A stretch of 16,518 nucleotides of DNA from JAYRWN01 sp041917975 (GTDB lineage Bacteria; Bacteroidota; Bacteroidia; Chitinophagales; Saprospiraceae), in the NCBI GenBank assembly GCA_041917975.1, contig JAYRWN010000050.1, positions 1 through 16,518 of the forward strand, in the 5' to 3' direction. The notes under the pieces were generated by a model. The model was not told the DNA's origin. It saw only the letters and a list, made by a program, of their open reading frames with translations, and searched no databases. Positions 1 through 8,200 of the stretch are shown piece by piece. Positions within the stretch are counted from its first letter, which is position 1. Every line of letters starts with the position of its first letter. The translations under genes and the position numbers were made by a program.

Positions 1-84
1 GTCAAGGCCCATGGTGGGGAAATAAAGGTGGAAACTATGGTGGGTGAAGGAAGCGAGTTTGTAATTCAAATACCAGTTGTCTGA
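1..84 (+). CDS. 3' end of a histidine kinase gene (partial, cut by window start)
   Basis: Frame 1 reads through the window start and ends at TGA 82-84. The 27 residues contain the sequence VKAHGGEIKVET and end GSEFVIQIPVV. This is the last helix-strand part of a HATPase_c domain, after the G2 box, and it matches the ends of the two complete kinases further on (KGHGGDLDVES and KGHGGELNVET). The sensor and the catalytic histidine lie outside the window, so nothing can be said about the input or whether the gene is intact. The stop codon lies inside the left arm of the palindromic element that follows. Confidence 0.75.
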   Translation, partial: VKAHGGEIKVETMVGEGSEFVIQIPVV

Positions 85-194
85 ATCACAGATGAAAAGG
101 ATTAAAAGATTTCACGGATGAAAATAATGATGGAGTAATTTTCGAAAATCAATTCAGTGAAATCCATAAATCTGTGTCAATCAGTGATTCAGAC
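79..194. repeat. Palindromic intergenic element with 11-bp perfect inverted ends
   Basis: GTCTGAATCAC at 79-89 is the exact reverse complement of GTGATTCAGAC at 184-194. A second nested pair, GATTTCAC at 108-115 and GTGAAATC at 157-164, lies inside. The whole 116 bp can fold into a long interrupted hairpin. The left arm overlaps the stop codon of the preceding kinase fragment. No protein is encoded. This kind of dispersed palindrome is common in Bacteroidota intergenic DNA, but whether it is a MITE, a REP-like sequence or a transcript end cannot be decided from one window. Confidence 0.6.
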
Positions 195-198
195 GATT

Positions 199-291
199 TA
201 TGATATTGTCAAGGCCCATGGTGGGGAGTTGAAGGTAGAGACGAAAGAAGGTGATGGGAGTGAGTTTGTAATTGTATTACCTGTTGTCTGA
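199..291 (+). pseudogene. Second histidine kinase 3'-end fragment (HATPase_c tail only)
   Basis: The frame starting at 199 reads YDIVKAHGGELKVET and ends GSEFVIVLPVV before TGA at 289-291. It is a second copy of the end of a HATPase_c domain, placed 207 bp after the fragment at 1-84. The first 20 bp of the shared part (gtcaaggcccatggtgggga) are identical, and so is the stretch around the stop (gttgtctgaatcac). The codons between have diverged. Homology begins at the YDIV codons, immediately after the right arm of the palindromic element. No start codon, phospho-acceptor histidine, N box or G1 box precedes it, so it cannot be a working gene. Confidence 0.7.
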
Positions 292-390
292 ATCACTGAT
301 GGAAATGATCAAAAGATCACCCAGATGACAGTTATTACAAATGAAAAGTGATAATCTTTACTCCATAGATTCATGCGAATCCGTGATTTA
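286..390. repeat. Decayed second copy of the palindromic element
   Basis: The left arm GTCTGAATCAC recurs at 286-296, again overlapping a kinase stop codon. The following bases keep the style of the first copy (gatgg, agatcacccagatgac). The right part at about 361-390 has only a partial match (catagattcatgcgaatccgtgattta), without the terminal GATTCAGAC. The right boundary is approximate. From about 391 to 600 I see no gene and no clear structure. Confidence 0.35.
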
Positions 391-602
391 TATAATTGGC
401 CATACCGTAAAAGCATACAGTGGAGTCAATAAGATCGAGCTTATGTAGTCATAGATACTCTAAACCGTAAACCGCTGGTTTCAATATCAGAATGAAAGAA
501 ATTGGTAAAAGCCAAATCATCCAATAGTTGGAATTATTAAGGCTCCGGTTAATACAAATAAGTTCCATCCACCCATCACCTTATTAGGAAGGAATCATTA
601 AT

Positions 603-632
603 TTTGATATTTTACTTTTTTTACTATATTTA
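603..632 (+). promoter_or_regulatory. Possible Bacteroidota-type sigma-A promoter
   Basis: TTTG at 603-606 is followed after 18 bases by TATATTTA at 625-632. This matches the known Bacteroidota pattern (TTG or TTTG near -33 and TAnnTTTG near -7) in all but the last base. A transcript starting about 7 bases downstream would lead into the small ORF at 672 and the cyclase gene at 834. AT-rich DNA gives such matches by chance, so this is only a candidate. Confidence 0.35.
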
Positions 633-671
633 TAGTCTTAAATAATAAGTTCCTATAAACTCACAAAGCAT

Positions 672-827
672 ATGCGACATAGTATTTACATTTTTTACAG
701 TCTTATTATTTGTAATCTGATTATACTCATATGGGGTATAATAGCGGCCTTCAAAGAAACGGAAGTATCCCCCAGTATCGATATCTTAGCTTATAATTCA
801 GGGCAGACCCGTAAATCCCCTAAATAG
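672..827 (+). CDS. Small single-pass membrane protein, 51 aa, unknown function
   Basis: ATG at 672-674 opens a 51-codon frame closed by TAG at 825-827, six bases before the ATG of the cyclase gene. The product begins MRHSIYIFYSLIICNLIILI. It has one hydrophobic segment (about residues 5-26), a short basic N-terminus and a polar C-terminal tail of about 25 residues. It has the layout of an uncleaved membrane anchor or a signal-peptide-like leader. The tight spacing suggests translational coupling with the propeller cyclase, possibly as an accessory peptide. I recognise no family. It could be a chance ORF, but hydrophobic patterning plus near-abutment with the next gene make it worth keeping. 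No Shine-Dalgarno sequence is visible, which is normal for Bacteroidota. Confidence 0.45.
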   Translation: MRHSIYIFYSLIICNLIILIWGIIAAFKETEVSPSIDILAYNSGQTRKSPK

Positions 828-833
828 TGAATT

Positions 834-3800
834 ATGAAAGACCTGTTGATACTATATTTATTTTGTGTATTGTTTATTTCTTGTGATCACCAAAAAAAAC
901 AAAATCGAACAATATCCAATGCACCCATTGTCGTAAATAGCCAAGGCGTATCAGTGCCAAAAAATCAAATATCTGAACCTATAGTTTACCCAGCCAGTCC
1001 TCCAATAAACATTCGCGTAGGAATCCCAAAAATCGTTCCCGCCAACACAAATATTCATGCCCTGACGACACCAGTTAAAGTACTGGCAGGAATACCCAGG
1101 ACTTATACTCCCGGCATTGACAGCTTCACTGTGCCGATCGAGATTACAGCAAAGGATAGTGCTTTTGCGGCAGGAATACCTGAACAAGTGATAGTCAAGG
1201 ATCCTGCAGTAAAAGATCTAAATTCACAAAATTTTAGCTCCTTCAGCAAATTACAAGGATTAAAAAATGCCTATGTTTTTTGTATGCTTGAGGATAGAAG
1301 CGGAAATCTTTGGTTTGGCACTGACGGGGGTGGAGTATCAAAATATGATGGCCAATCCTTCACCCATTATACTGAAAAAGAAGGCTTGGCCAGTAATAAT
1401 GTTTTCTCATTAGGTAAAGATCAGGAAGGAAATATTTGGATTGGAACGTTTGGGGGTGGGGTATCGAAATTTGATGGAAAAGAATTCACCAATTATACTG
1501 AAAAAGATGGTTTATCCAGCAAAAATGTATTCAGTATTCTAGAAGATCATCACGGAAATCTTTGGTTTGGTACCTATGGTGGAGGACTTAATAAATACAA
1601 TGGAAAATCATTTATTCATTATACCACCCAACAAGGACTGTCTGGCAATGTAGTATACAGTATCCTGGAAGACCGACAGGGAAATATTTGGTGCGCGACC
1701 TATGGGGCCGGAGTATCAAAATTTGATGGAACCTCTTTTACCCACTTCACGACCAAAGAAGGTTTGTCCAGTAATTTTGTATGGATATTAGAAGAAGATA
1801 AACACGGAAATATTTGGATGGGTACCGATGGACAAGGTGCCATAAAATACGATGGAAAGTTTTTTACCAGGTTAACGGAGAAAGATGGTTTGTCCGGCAA
1901 TAATGTATTCAATGTATTAGAAGATAAAGCTGGAAATCTGTGGTTTGCAACCTATGGTCGTGGGGTATCCAAATTCGATGGATCTTCATTTACCCATTAT
2001 ACTGAAAAGGAAGGAATGTCTAGCAATATTGTTTATGCCATACTAGAAGACAGAAGCGAGAACCTTTGGTTTGGTACGTTTGGAGGAGGGGTATCAAGAT
2101 ACGATGGTAAATTGTTTACCCATTTGACCGATAAAGAAGGATTATCCAATTCCGTGGTATATAGTATCGCGGAAGATAATGAGGGTGCCATTTGGTTTGG
2201 TACGTTTGGTGGAGGCATTTCAAAATATAATCCTTCCGATAAAGTTAGTGGTGGCACATTTACGCATTATACACCCGAGGAAGGATTGCCCTCTACCATT
2301 AATTCAATTGTGGAAGATCGTCATGGTCATCTTTGGTTTGGTACAGATGGGCAGGGCGTATTACGTTATAATCCATCTACCTCGCTTACCGCCCAGACAG
2401 CTGGTAAAGCCGTAGCTAATAGCTGGATTCAATATACGGATCAAGAGGGTTTATCCAATAACCTTGTTCGCACTATATATGAAGATAAAAAGGGTAACCT
2501 ATGGTTTGGTACTTATGGTGGTGGGGTTTCCAAATTCGATGGATCCACTTTTATGCCTTTTACAACCAAAGAAGGGTTATCCAATGATTTTGTTTTGAGT
2601 ATTTTGCAAGATAGCATGGGAGTCATGTGGTTTGGAACGTTTGGAGGCGGAGTCACTAAGTACGAACCAGGTGATACTTCCGGGATGAACAAAACGAGCC
2701 GAATTACCCACTTTACAGTCCACGAAGGCATGTTGGATAATCATGTAAGAAGTATTATGGAAGATAAACATGGACATATGTGGTTTGGCACTAGTGGTGG
2801 TGCATCTAGGTACGATGGTAAAGCGTTTACGCATTTTACGACAAAACAAGGATTAGTTGATGATGTTGTATACAGTATCCTGGAAGATCAATATGGAAAT
2901 ATTTGGTTCGGTACACGAACTGGTTTGAGTAAACTGACTTCAGACAAATTATCTTTATTCCAATCCAAGAACAGGAACGGCGGCAATCAACACGACCTAT
3001 CTATTTCAGTCCCGGAAGACAATTTGTTATTTAAAAATTATACTTATGAAGACGGGTTTTTAGGGATTGGCTGTTTCGCAAATGCTATTTGCGAAGATCA
3101 ACATGGCACCATATGGATAGGCGCTAACGACAGACTTACAGCCTACCACCCCGAAGGCGACAATTCAGATTCACTGGCTCCAACAATTCATTTAACAGGG
3201 ATCTCCCTGTTTAATGAAAAAGTGAATTGGCTAGAATTAGAAACAAGAAAAGATTCCAGTTTCATTTTGGAGAATGGCGTGATGGTTCGTGATTTCCGAT
3301 TTGATGAAATAACCAAATGGTATAACGTACCAGAGCATTTAAACCTTGCTTACCATAATAATTTCCTTAATTTTCATTATATCGGGATTAGCCTAAAAAG
3401 TCCTGAAAAGGTTAAATATCGATATACATTAGAAGGACTTGAGGAGCATTGGAGCGCAATCAGTACACGCACTGATGCGCATTATGGCAATCTGTCACCA
3501 GGTCAGTATACGTTTAAAGTGCAGGCAATGAATGGTGAAGGGTTTTGGAGTAAAGAAAATACGTATTCTTTTACGGTTCGCCCGCCGTGGTGGCTTACCT
3601 GGTGGGCCTATGTATTGTACGCGATCACGGCCATATTCTCTGTTTTTGGTTATGTGCAATGGCGGACAGCTACTCTAAAAAAACGTCAGAAATTTTTGGA
3701 ACAAACAGTAACCGAAAGAACAGCTGAGATCGTGGCACAAAAAGAGGTCATACTTGAAGAAAAGAACCGGTCGGATGAATTGCTCCTTAATATCCTTCCG

Positions 3801-4436
3801 GCTGATACAGCCGAAGAATTGAAGCAATATGGCAGTGCAAAAGCGAAAAACTACGATACTGTCACAGTGTTGTTCACCGATTTCAAAGGCTTTACACAGC
3901 ACGCAGAAAGGTTAAGTGCGGAAGAATTGGTGGCCGAAATAGACCATTGCTTCAAGGCTTTTGACCGGATCATGGATGAATACAACATAGAGAAGATCAA
4001 AACTATTGGTGATGCATACATGGCTGCTGCAGGACTTCCAAAGGCCAACACGAGTAATCCTTCGGATGCCGTAAATGCAACACTGGCCATCCGTGATTTT
4101 ATGCTGGGGTATAAAATGGAAATGGAGCGTAATGGACAAGATGCCTTTGAGATTAGAATCGGCGTTCACACGGGCCCTGTAGTGGCGGGAATAGTAGGTA
4201 TTAAGAAATTTGCATACGATATATGGGGAGACACTGTAAATCTCGCGTCTCGAATGGAGAGCAGTGGAGCAGTAGGAAAAGTAAATATCAGCCAGGATAC
4301 TTACGAGCTACTAAAAGATCATAATGAATTCAGCTTTGAGCCAAGGGGCAAAATAGAAGCCAAAAATAAAGGAGAGATAGAGATGTACTTTGTGGAACGA
4401 AAATCGGCGTCGTCTTTTAACTCCCAAATTTCCTGA
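834..4436 (+). CDS. Two-component-propeller lipoprotein with class III adenylate cyclase output
   Basis: The 1200-residue product has a periplasmic sensor and a cytoplasmic output predicted to convert ATP to cAMP. Residues 1-17 form a lipoprotein-type signal peptide (Cys17 in FISC followed by DHQKK). Residues 18-135 are a linker with three V/A-GIP motifs at 62-65, 85-88 and 113-116. Residues about 140-780 carry 14 Reg_prop units of about 42 residues (E-D-x-x-G-N-x-W-F-G-T), enough for two seven-bladed propellers. A Y_Y_Y domain covers about 795-916, one transmembrane helix about 919-943, and a coiled coil about 944-985 ends in LLLNILP. The class III cyclase domain covers about 985-1190. Its key residues are all present: metal ligands D1016 (LFTDFKGFT) and D1060 (TIGDAYMA), adenine-selecting K1056 and D1129 (YDIWG), and transition-state N1136 and R1140. 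The K/D pair predicts adenylate rather than guanylate cyclase. It sits six bases after a small membrane-protein ORF. The ligand is unknown. The blades are alike at DNA level, so unit number may vary between strains. Confidence 0.93.
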   Translation: MKDLLILYLFCVLFISCDHQKKQNRTISNAPIVVNSQGVSVPKNQISEPIVYPASPPINIRVGIPKIVPANTNIHALTTPVKVLAGIPRTYTPGIDSFTVPIEITAKDSAFAAGIPEQVIVKDPAVKDLNSQNFSSFSKLQGLKNAYVFCMLEDRSGNLWFGTDGGGVSKYDGQSFTHYTEKEGLASNNVFSLGKDQEGNIWIGTFGGGVSKFDGKEFTNYTEKDGLSSKNVFSILEDHHGNLWFGTYGGGLNKYNGKSFIHYTTQQGLSGNVVYSILEDRQGNIWCATYGAGVSKFDGTSFTHFTTKEGLSSNFVWILEEDKHGNIWMGTDGQGAIKYDGKFFTRLTEKDGLSGNNVFNVLEDKAGNLWFATYGRGVSKFDGSSFTHYTEKEGMSSNIVYAILEDRSENLWFGTFGGGVSRYDGKLFTHLTDKEGLSNSVVYSIAEDNEGAIWFGTFGGGISKYNPSDKVSGGTFTHYTPEEGLPSTINSIVEDRHGHLWFGTDGQGVLRYNPSTSLTAQTAGKAVANSWIQYTDQEGLSNNLVRTIYEDKKGNLWFGTYGGGVSKFDGSTFMPFTTKEGLSNDFVLSILQDSMGVMWFGTFGGGVTKYEPGDTSGMNKTSRITHFTVHEGMLDNHVRSIMEDKHGHMWFGTSGGASRYDGKAFTHFTTKQGLVDDVVYSILEDQYGNIWFGTRTGLSKLTSDKLSLFQSKNRNGGNQHDLSISVPEDNLLFKNYTYEDGFLGIGCFANAICEDQHGTIWIGANDRLTAYHPEGDNSDSLAPTIHLTGISLFNEKVNWLELETRKDSSFILENGVMVRDFRFDEITKWYNVPEHLNLAYHNNFLNFHYIGISLKSPEKVKYRYTLEGLEEHWSAISTRTDAHYGNLSPGQYTFKVQAMNGEGFWSKENTYSFTVRPPWWLTWWAYVLYAITAIFSVFGYVQWRTATLKKRQKFLEQTVTERTAEIVAQKEVILEEKNRSDELLLNILPADTAEELKQYGSAKAKNYDTVTVLFTDFKGFTQHAERLSAEELVAEIDHCFKAFDRIMDEYNIEKIKTIGDAYMAAAGLPKANTSNPSDAVNATLAIRDFMLGYKMEMERNGQDAFEIRIGVHTGPVVAGIVGIKKFAYDIWGDTVNLASRMESSGAVGKVNISQDTYELLKDHNEFSFEPRGKIEAKNKGEIEMYFVERKSASSFNSQIS

Positions 4437-4438
4437 AG

Positions 4439-4876
4439 TTGAGAGTATTTCTAATAGCCACATTGAATATAGCTTTTTCATTTCTAGCTTTTGCGCAGTC
4501 AGAGAAGATACTGCGCAATAGATTAACAGGGATTACCTCAAGATATAGGCTAAGTTCTCCTCAACCTGATCAACAATGCCTTATATGCAGTGCTCGAGAA
4601 AAATATAAATACCAATGAAAAAGAATCTCCAAAGTCGCTGCATCTCACCTAAAGGATTGCTAAGTGAAAATATCAGTATCTGACAATGGTTCATGCATAC
4701 CTCACTCTATAAAAGACAAAATCTTCCAACCCTTTTTCACCACGAAACCCACCGGGCAGGGAACGGGATTAGGATTGAGCCTGGCCTATGATATAGTGAA
4801 AGCGCATGGGGGAGAATTGAAGGTAGAGACTAAAGCAGGAGAAGGAAGTGAGTTTATCATTCTTTTGCCGGGTTGA
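4439..4876 (+). pseudogene. Histidine kinase relic: signal peptide joined to a frameshifted HATPase_c domain
   Basis: From TTG 4439 the frame encodes a signal-peptide-like start (RVFLIATLNIAFSFLAFAQS), then loses sense and stops at 4616-4618. In another frame, from about 4536, PQDIG, a stop (TAA in place of the usual Arg codon), VLLNLINNALYAVLEKN and then TAA at 4650-4652 mark a kinase N box. From 4664 (GTG) the first frame resumes with VKISVSDNG (G1 box), IFQPFFTTKPTGQGTGLGLS (F and G2 boxes) and the usual tail, ending at TGA 4874-4876. The sensor, membrane segment and phospho-acceptor histidine are missing. I infer a large internal deletion of a secreted-sensor kinase gene followed by frameshift and nonsense changes. 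The 70-residue piece from 4664 could be translated, but would lack the ATP-binding asparagine. Confidence 0.75.
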
Positions 4877-5085
4877 TACAAGTCGTGCCGATGGCACTCG
4901 GGTAGTTTCTCGTTTTTTGTGCTCCGGAATAGATTTCGGAGTGATGAGACAGAATCGGGCCTACGACCCTGGAATTAGAAAGGAAGATGAGTTTATCGCA
5001 CTTGCGTATCCACCTATTTTTAAAATGTTAAACTGGAGACCAACGCAGGAGAAGGAAGTGAGTTTATCATTCTTTTACCGGGTTG
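4835..5085 (+). repeat. Direct repeat of the kinase 3' end, 210-bp offset
   Basis: The 41 bases at 4835-4875 (starting gcaggagaaggaagtgag) recur at 5045-5085 with a single difference (G at 4868, A at 5078). Weaker similarity extends upstream (ttgaaggtagagactaaa against ttaaactggagaccaac). It also extends about 40 bases downstream (gcactcgggtagtttctcgttttttgt against gcacccggatagtttttcgttttttct). The unit is therefore the last codons of a HATPase_c domain plus some trailing non-coding DNA. The second copy is out of frame and has no gene around it. Confidence 0.65.
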
Positions 5086-5290
5086 TTATGAATCGTGATT
5101 TTAGCACCCGGATAGTTTTTCGTTTTTTCTGTGTTACGCTCGCTAACAGGTATTTGGTTCCCACCATTTCGGCTGAGGGGATATCAGGAATGATGGATAG
5201 GATTGAGCAGAATAGGAAATGATGTAGATTAAATTCTTATTTTGGGCCGCAATAGAGAAAAGATTTAGTTTTTAGCTGAGGTTTTAGTTG
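4877..5290. other. Stretch without a credible gene between kinase relic and propeller kinase
   Basis: It holds the second copy of the kinase tail (5045-5085) and a small inverted repeat (CTCCG 4922-4926 / CGGAG 4937-4941). An open frame of about 124 codons (4848-5222) crosses both tail copies in a frame that is not the kinase frame, so it looks accidental. The last 70 bases (5221-5290) would hold the promoter and leader of the propeller kinase, but I see no convincing -33/-7 pair there. Confidence 0.5.
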
Positions 5291-8200
5291 ATGGCATTTA
5301 GGCAGTGGATTCTATGTAACCTTCTAAGCATGGGTGTCCTGGCGGCAGGAGGACAACAGTTGCCTGTGTTTAACAAAGTTATCCCTTCTTTTGGGAATTT
5401 TTCCGGGATTGTGGGCGGTATCACTCAAGATAAAAACGGTTATCTGTGGGTAGCAACCAGCGGAGGGCTGTACCAATATGACGGGTACCGCTTTAAATTG
5501 TTTGTCAATGAGCCCGGAAATGCTAATTCCTTGTCATCCAATATTCTGGAAACGGTCTATGCCGATGCACACGGCCGGATTTGGATTGCCACCTGGGCGG
5601 AAGGACTGGATATGTATGATCCGTTAACGGGTGTTTTTTCCCATTTCAGACATGATCCGGCTAACCCGGAAAGCTTATGCAGCGATACAGTCCGAACCCT
5701 TCTGGTTGATCAGCAAGGTTATCTGTGGGTAGGAACGACCGGAGGTTTGGACCGGTATGATTTTCGAACCAAACAATTTAAACATTACCAGGCGGATGTA
5801 CATAAACCCGGTGCAATCAGCTGTAATCGCATCCGTAAAATATACCAGGATAAAAGTGGAACGCTGTGGGTGGCCACCGGTAGTGTCTGGGTGAACGAAG
5901 GTGGAGATACGGATGAAGGCGGTCTGAACCGGTATGATCCTTCCCGGGATCAATTTGTGACATATAAACATGATCCGGAAGACGGCAACACTTTAATTAG
6001 TAACAAAGTACAAGGCATTTTTGAAGATAGTCGCGGCATATTTTGGGTTGGTACGTCCGGCGATGGATTACACACCATGGACCGGAAAACCGGGCGTTTT
6101 ACGAGGCACAGTTATGATAAACATAATCCGCAGAAATTGAGCCGCGCGCCATTGCAGGGTAGTTCCCGGACCGATCACATTACCTCCATTACTGAGGATG
6201 GGTTAGGTCAGATTTGGATCGGAACACTAGAAAATGGCTTAAGCCGGCATAACCCGCAAACCGGTGTAACGTTTCATTACAGTTCAACCCAACAGAAAGG
6301 TGTTTTTCCGGATGCCAGCGCCTGGACCCTTTTTACTTCCGCCGACGGGGTTTTCTGGGTCGGTACCTGGCAAGGCGGGTTATTTCGTTATGACCCTTAT
6401 CATCGAGCAGTTCCTTTTGAAGAATTAGGAACAAACACCAGTGCCTTTTTGATTGATCGTCAAGGTAATTTCTGGATTGGCACCGGAACAGGGTTGCTTA
6501 AAAATGATGCGTTGACGGGAAAAAAGATAATTTATACCCATGACCCACATGATTCTTCATCGTTAACTCATGGTTTCGTAAGGTCTTTATATGAAGATGA
6601 ACAAGGGACCGTATGGATCGGGACCAGCAACGGCTTAAACCGTTATGTCAGTGGCACAGATAATTTCAGGCGTTTTATGCATGATCCCGCTGATCCGTAC
6701 AGCATTGGGTTAGGTGAAATATTTGCTGTCGCTGAAGGCGGACTAGATTCTTTATGGGTAGGGTCTGATAACGGCCTGGAAAAAATGCACAAGAATACCG
6801 GTCAATGCAGGCATTTCCGAAATATACCGGAAGATTCTACTTCGCTCAGCCGAAACGATATCACGGTGCTGTTAGGTACCGTAAATCAAAATCTGTGGGT
6901 AGGAACTTACCCGAAAGGTGGTTTAAATTATTTGGATACCAAAACCAATAAAATCAAGCGCTATCTCCCCGAGCAAACCATTATTTCGGTCAAACAAAGC
7001 AGTGATCAGACGCTGTGGGTCGGAACGCATAATAATGGCGTTTATTTTTTACGGGCCGGTGAGGATGAATTCAGGAAGTTTCCAGCCGAAGGGACCGGAC
7101 TGGAGCGTACCATCGTATTTGCCATCCAGGAAGATCAGAAAAAAAACCTCTGGGTCCGGACTGAAACCGAAATTTACCGGATTAACCCGGAATCCGGAAT
7201 GATAAATGTATTTGGATTACGGCATGGGGTGAAACGCAATAACCTTAACTTCAATCAAGGATACCGCGATGCTTCCGGAAAGATATATTTTGGTGATTTA
7301 AACGGATATTATGTTTTTAATCCGCAGGATTATTTGATAAATAATAGACCGCCCAAAATTATTTTAACCAATTTGGTTATCGAAGGAAAAAATGTTTTAC
7401 CCGGTTTAAATAGCCCCTTATCAACTATTATTGAGGAGGCAAAATTGATCAATTTGGCTTATGAGCAGAACTCATTTGATATAAATTTTTCGGCAATTCA
7501 TTTTGCCGACCCAGCGACAAACCGGCTTTTTTATCAGATGGAAAATCTTGACGTGGAATGGCGCACAGCGCTTGCAGATCAGCAAGCCAATTATTACAGT
7601 ATGCCTCCGGGTAAATACAAATTTAAAATCAGAGCTGCATCAGGTGATGGCATGTGGAGTGAAAAAACAGTGGATGTGGTGGTGCATGCGCCTTGGTGGC
7701 GAACCTGGTGGGCATATTTAATGTATAGTCTTACTTTAATAATGATCCTGGCGGTTATACATCGCTATCAAAAAAAACGGGTCATCGCAGCAGAAAGAGA
7801 ACGAGCCCAAATCCGCGAATTAGAACAAGCTAAAATAATTGAAGTGGCCTATCAGGAATTAGGGGTTAAGTCTGTGCAATTGGAAAAACAAAAGGCCGAT
7901 TTACAAGCTACATTAGATCATCTGAAAGCTACACAAACACAATTGGTTCATTCGGAAAAAATGGCTTCGTTGGGGGAATTAACTGCGGGGATTGCTCATG
8001 AAATACAAAACCCATTGAATTTTGTAAATAATTTTTCGGAATTAAATAGTGAATTATTGGGTGATTTATCTTCAGCTATGGATCAGGGTCATGCGGATGA
8101 GGTCAAGACCATCTTAAGTGACATGAAGGTGAACCTGGAAAAAGTCACCCACCATGGCAAACGGGCAGATTCAATCGTTAAAGGGATGTTGCTGCATGCC

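Noticed and set aside
834..4436. Cyclase domain considered as guanylate-specific
   Set aside because: The purine-selecting positions are Lys1056 and Asp1129, the adenylate cyclase pair, not Glu/Cys as in guanylate cyclases.
4848..5222. Open frame of about 124 codons on the + strand
   Set aside because: It reads the two duplicated kinase tails in the wrong frame (EVSLSFF twice). It has no recognisable domain, and its length is explained by the repeated sequence.
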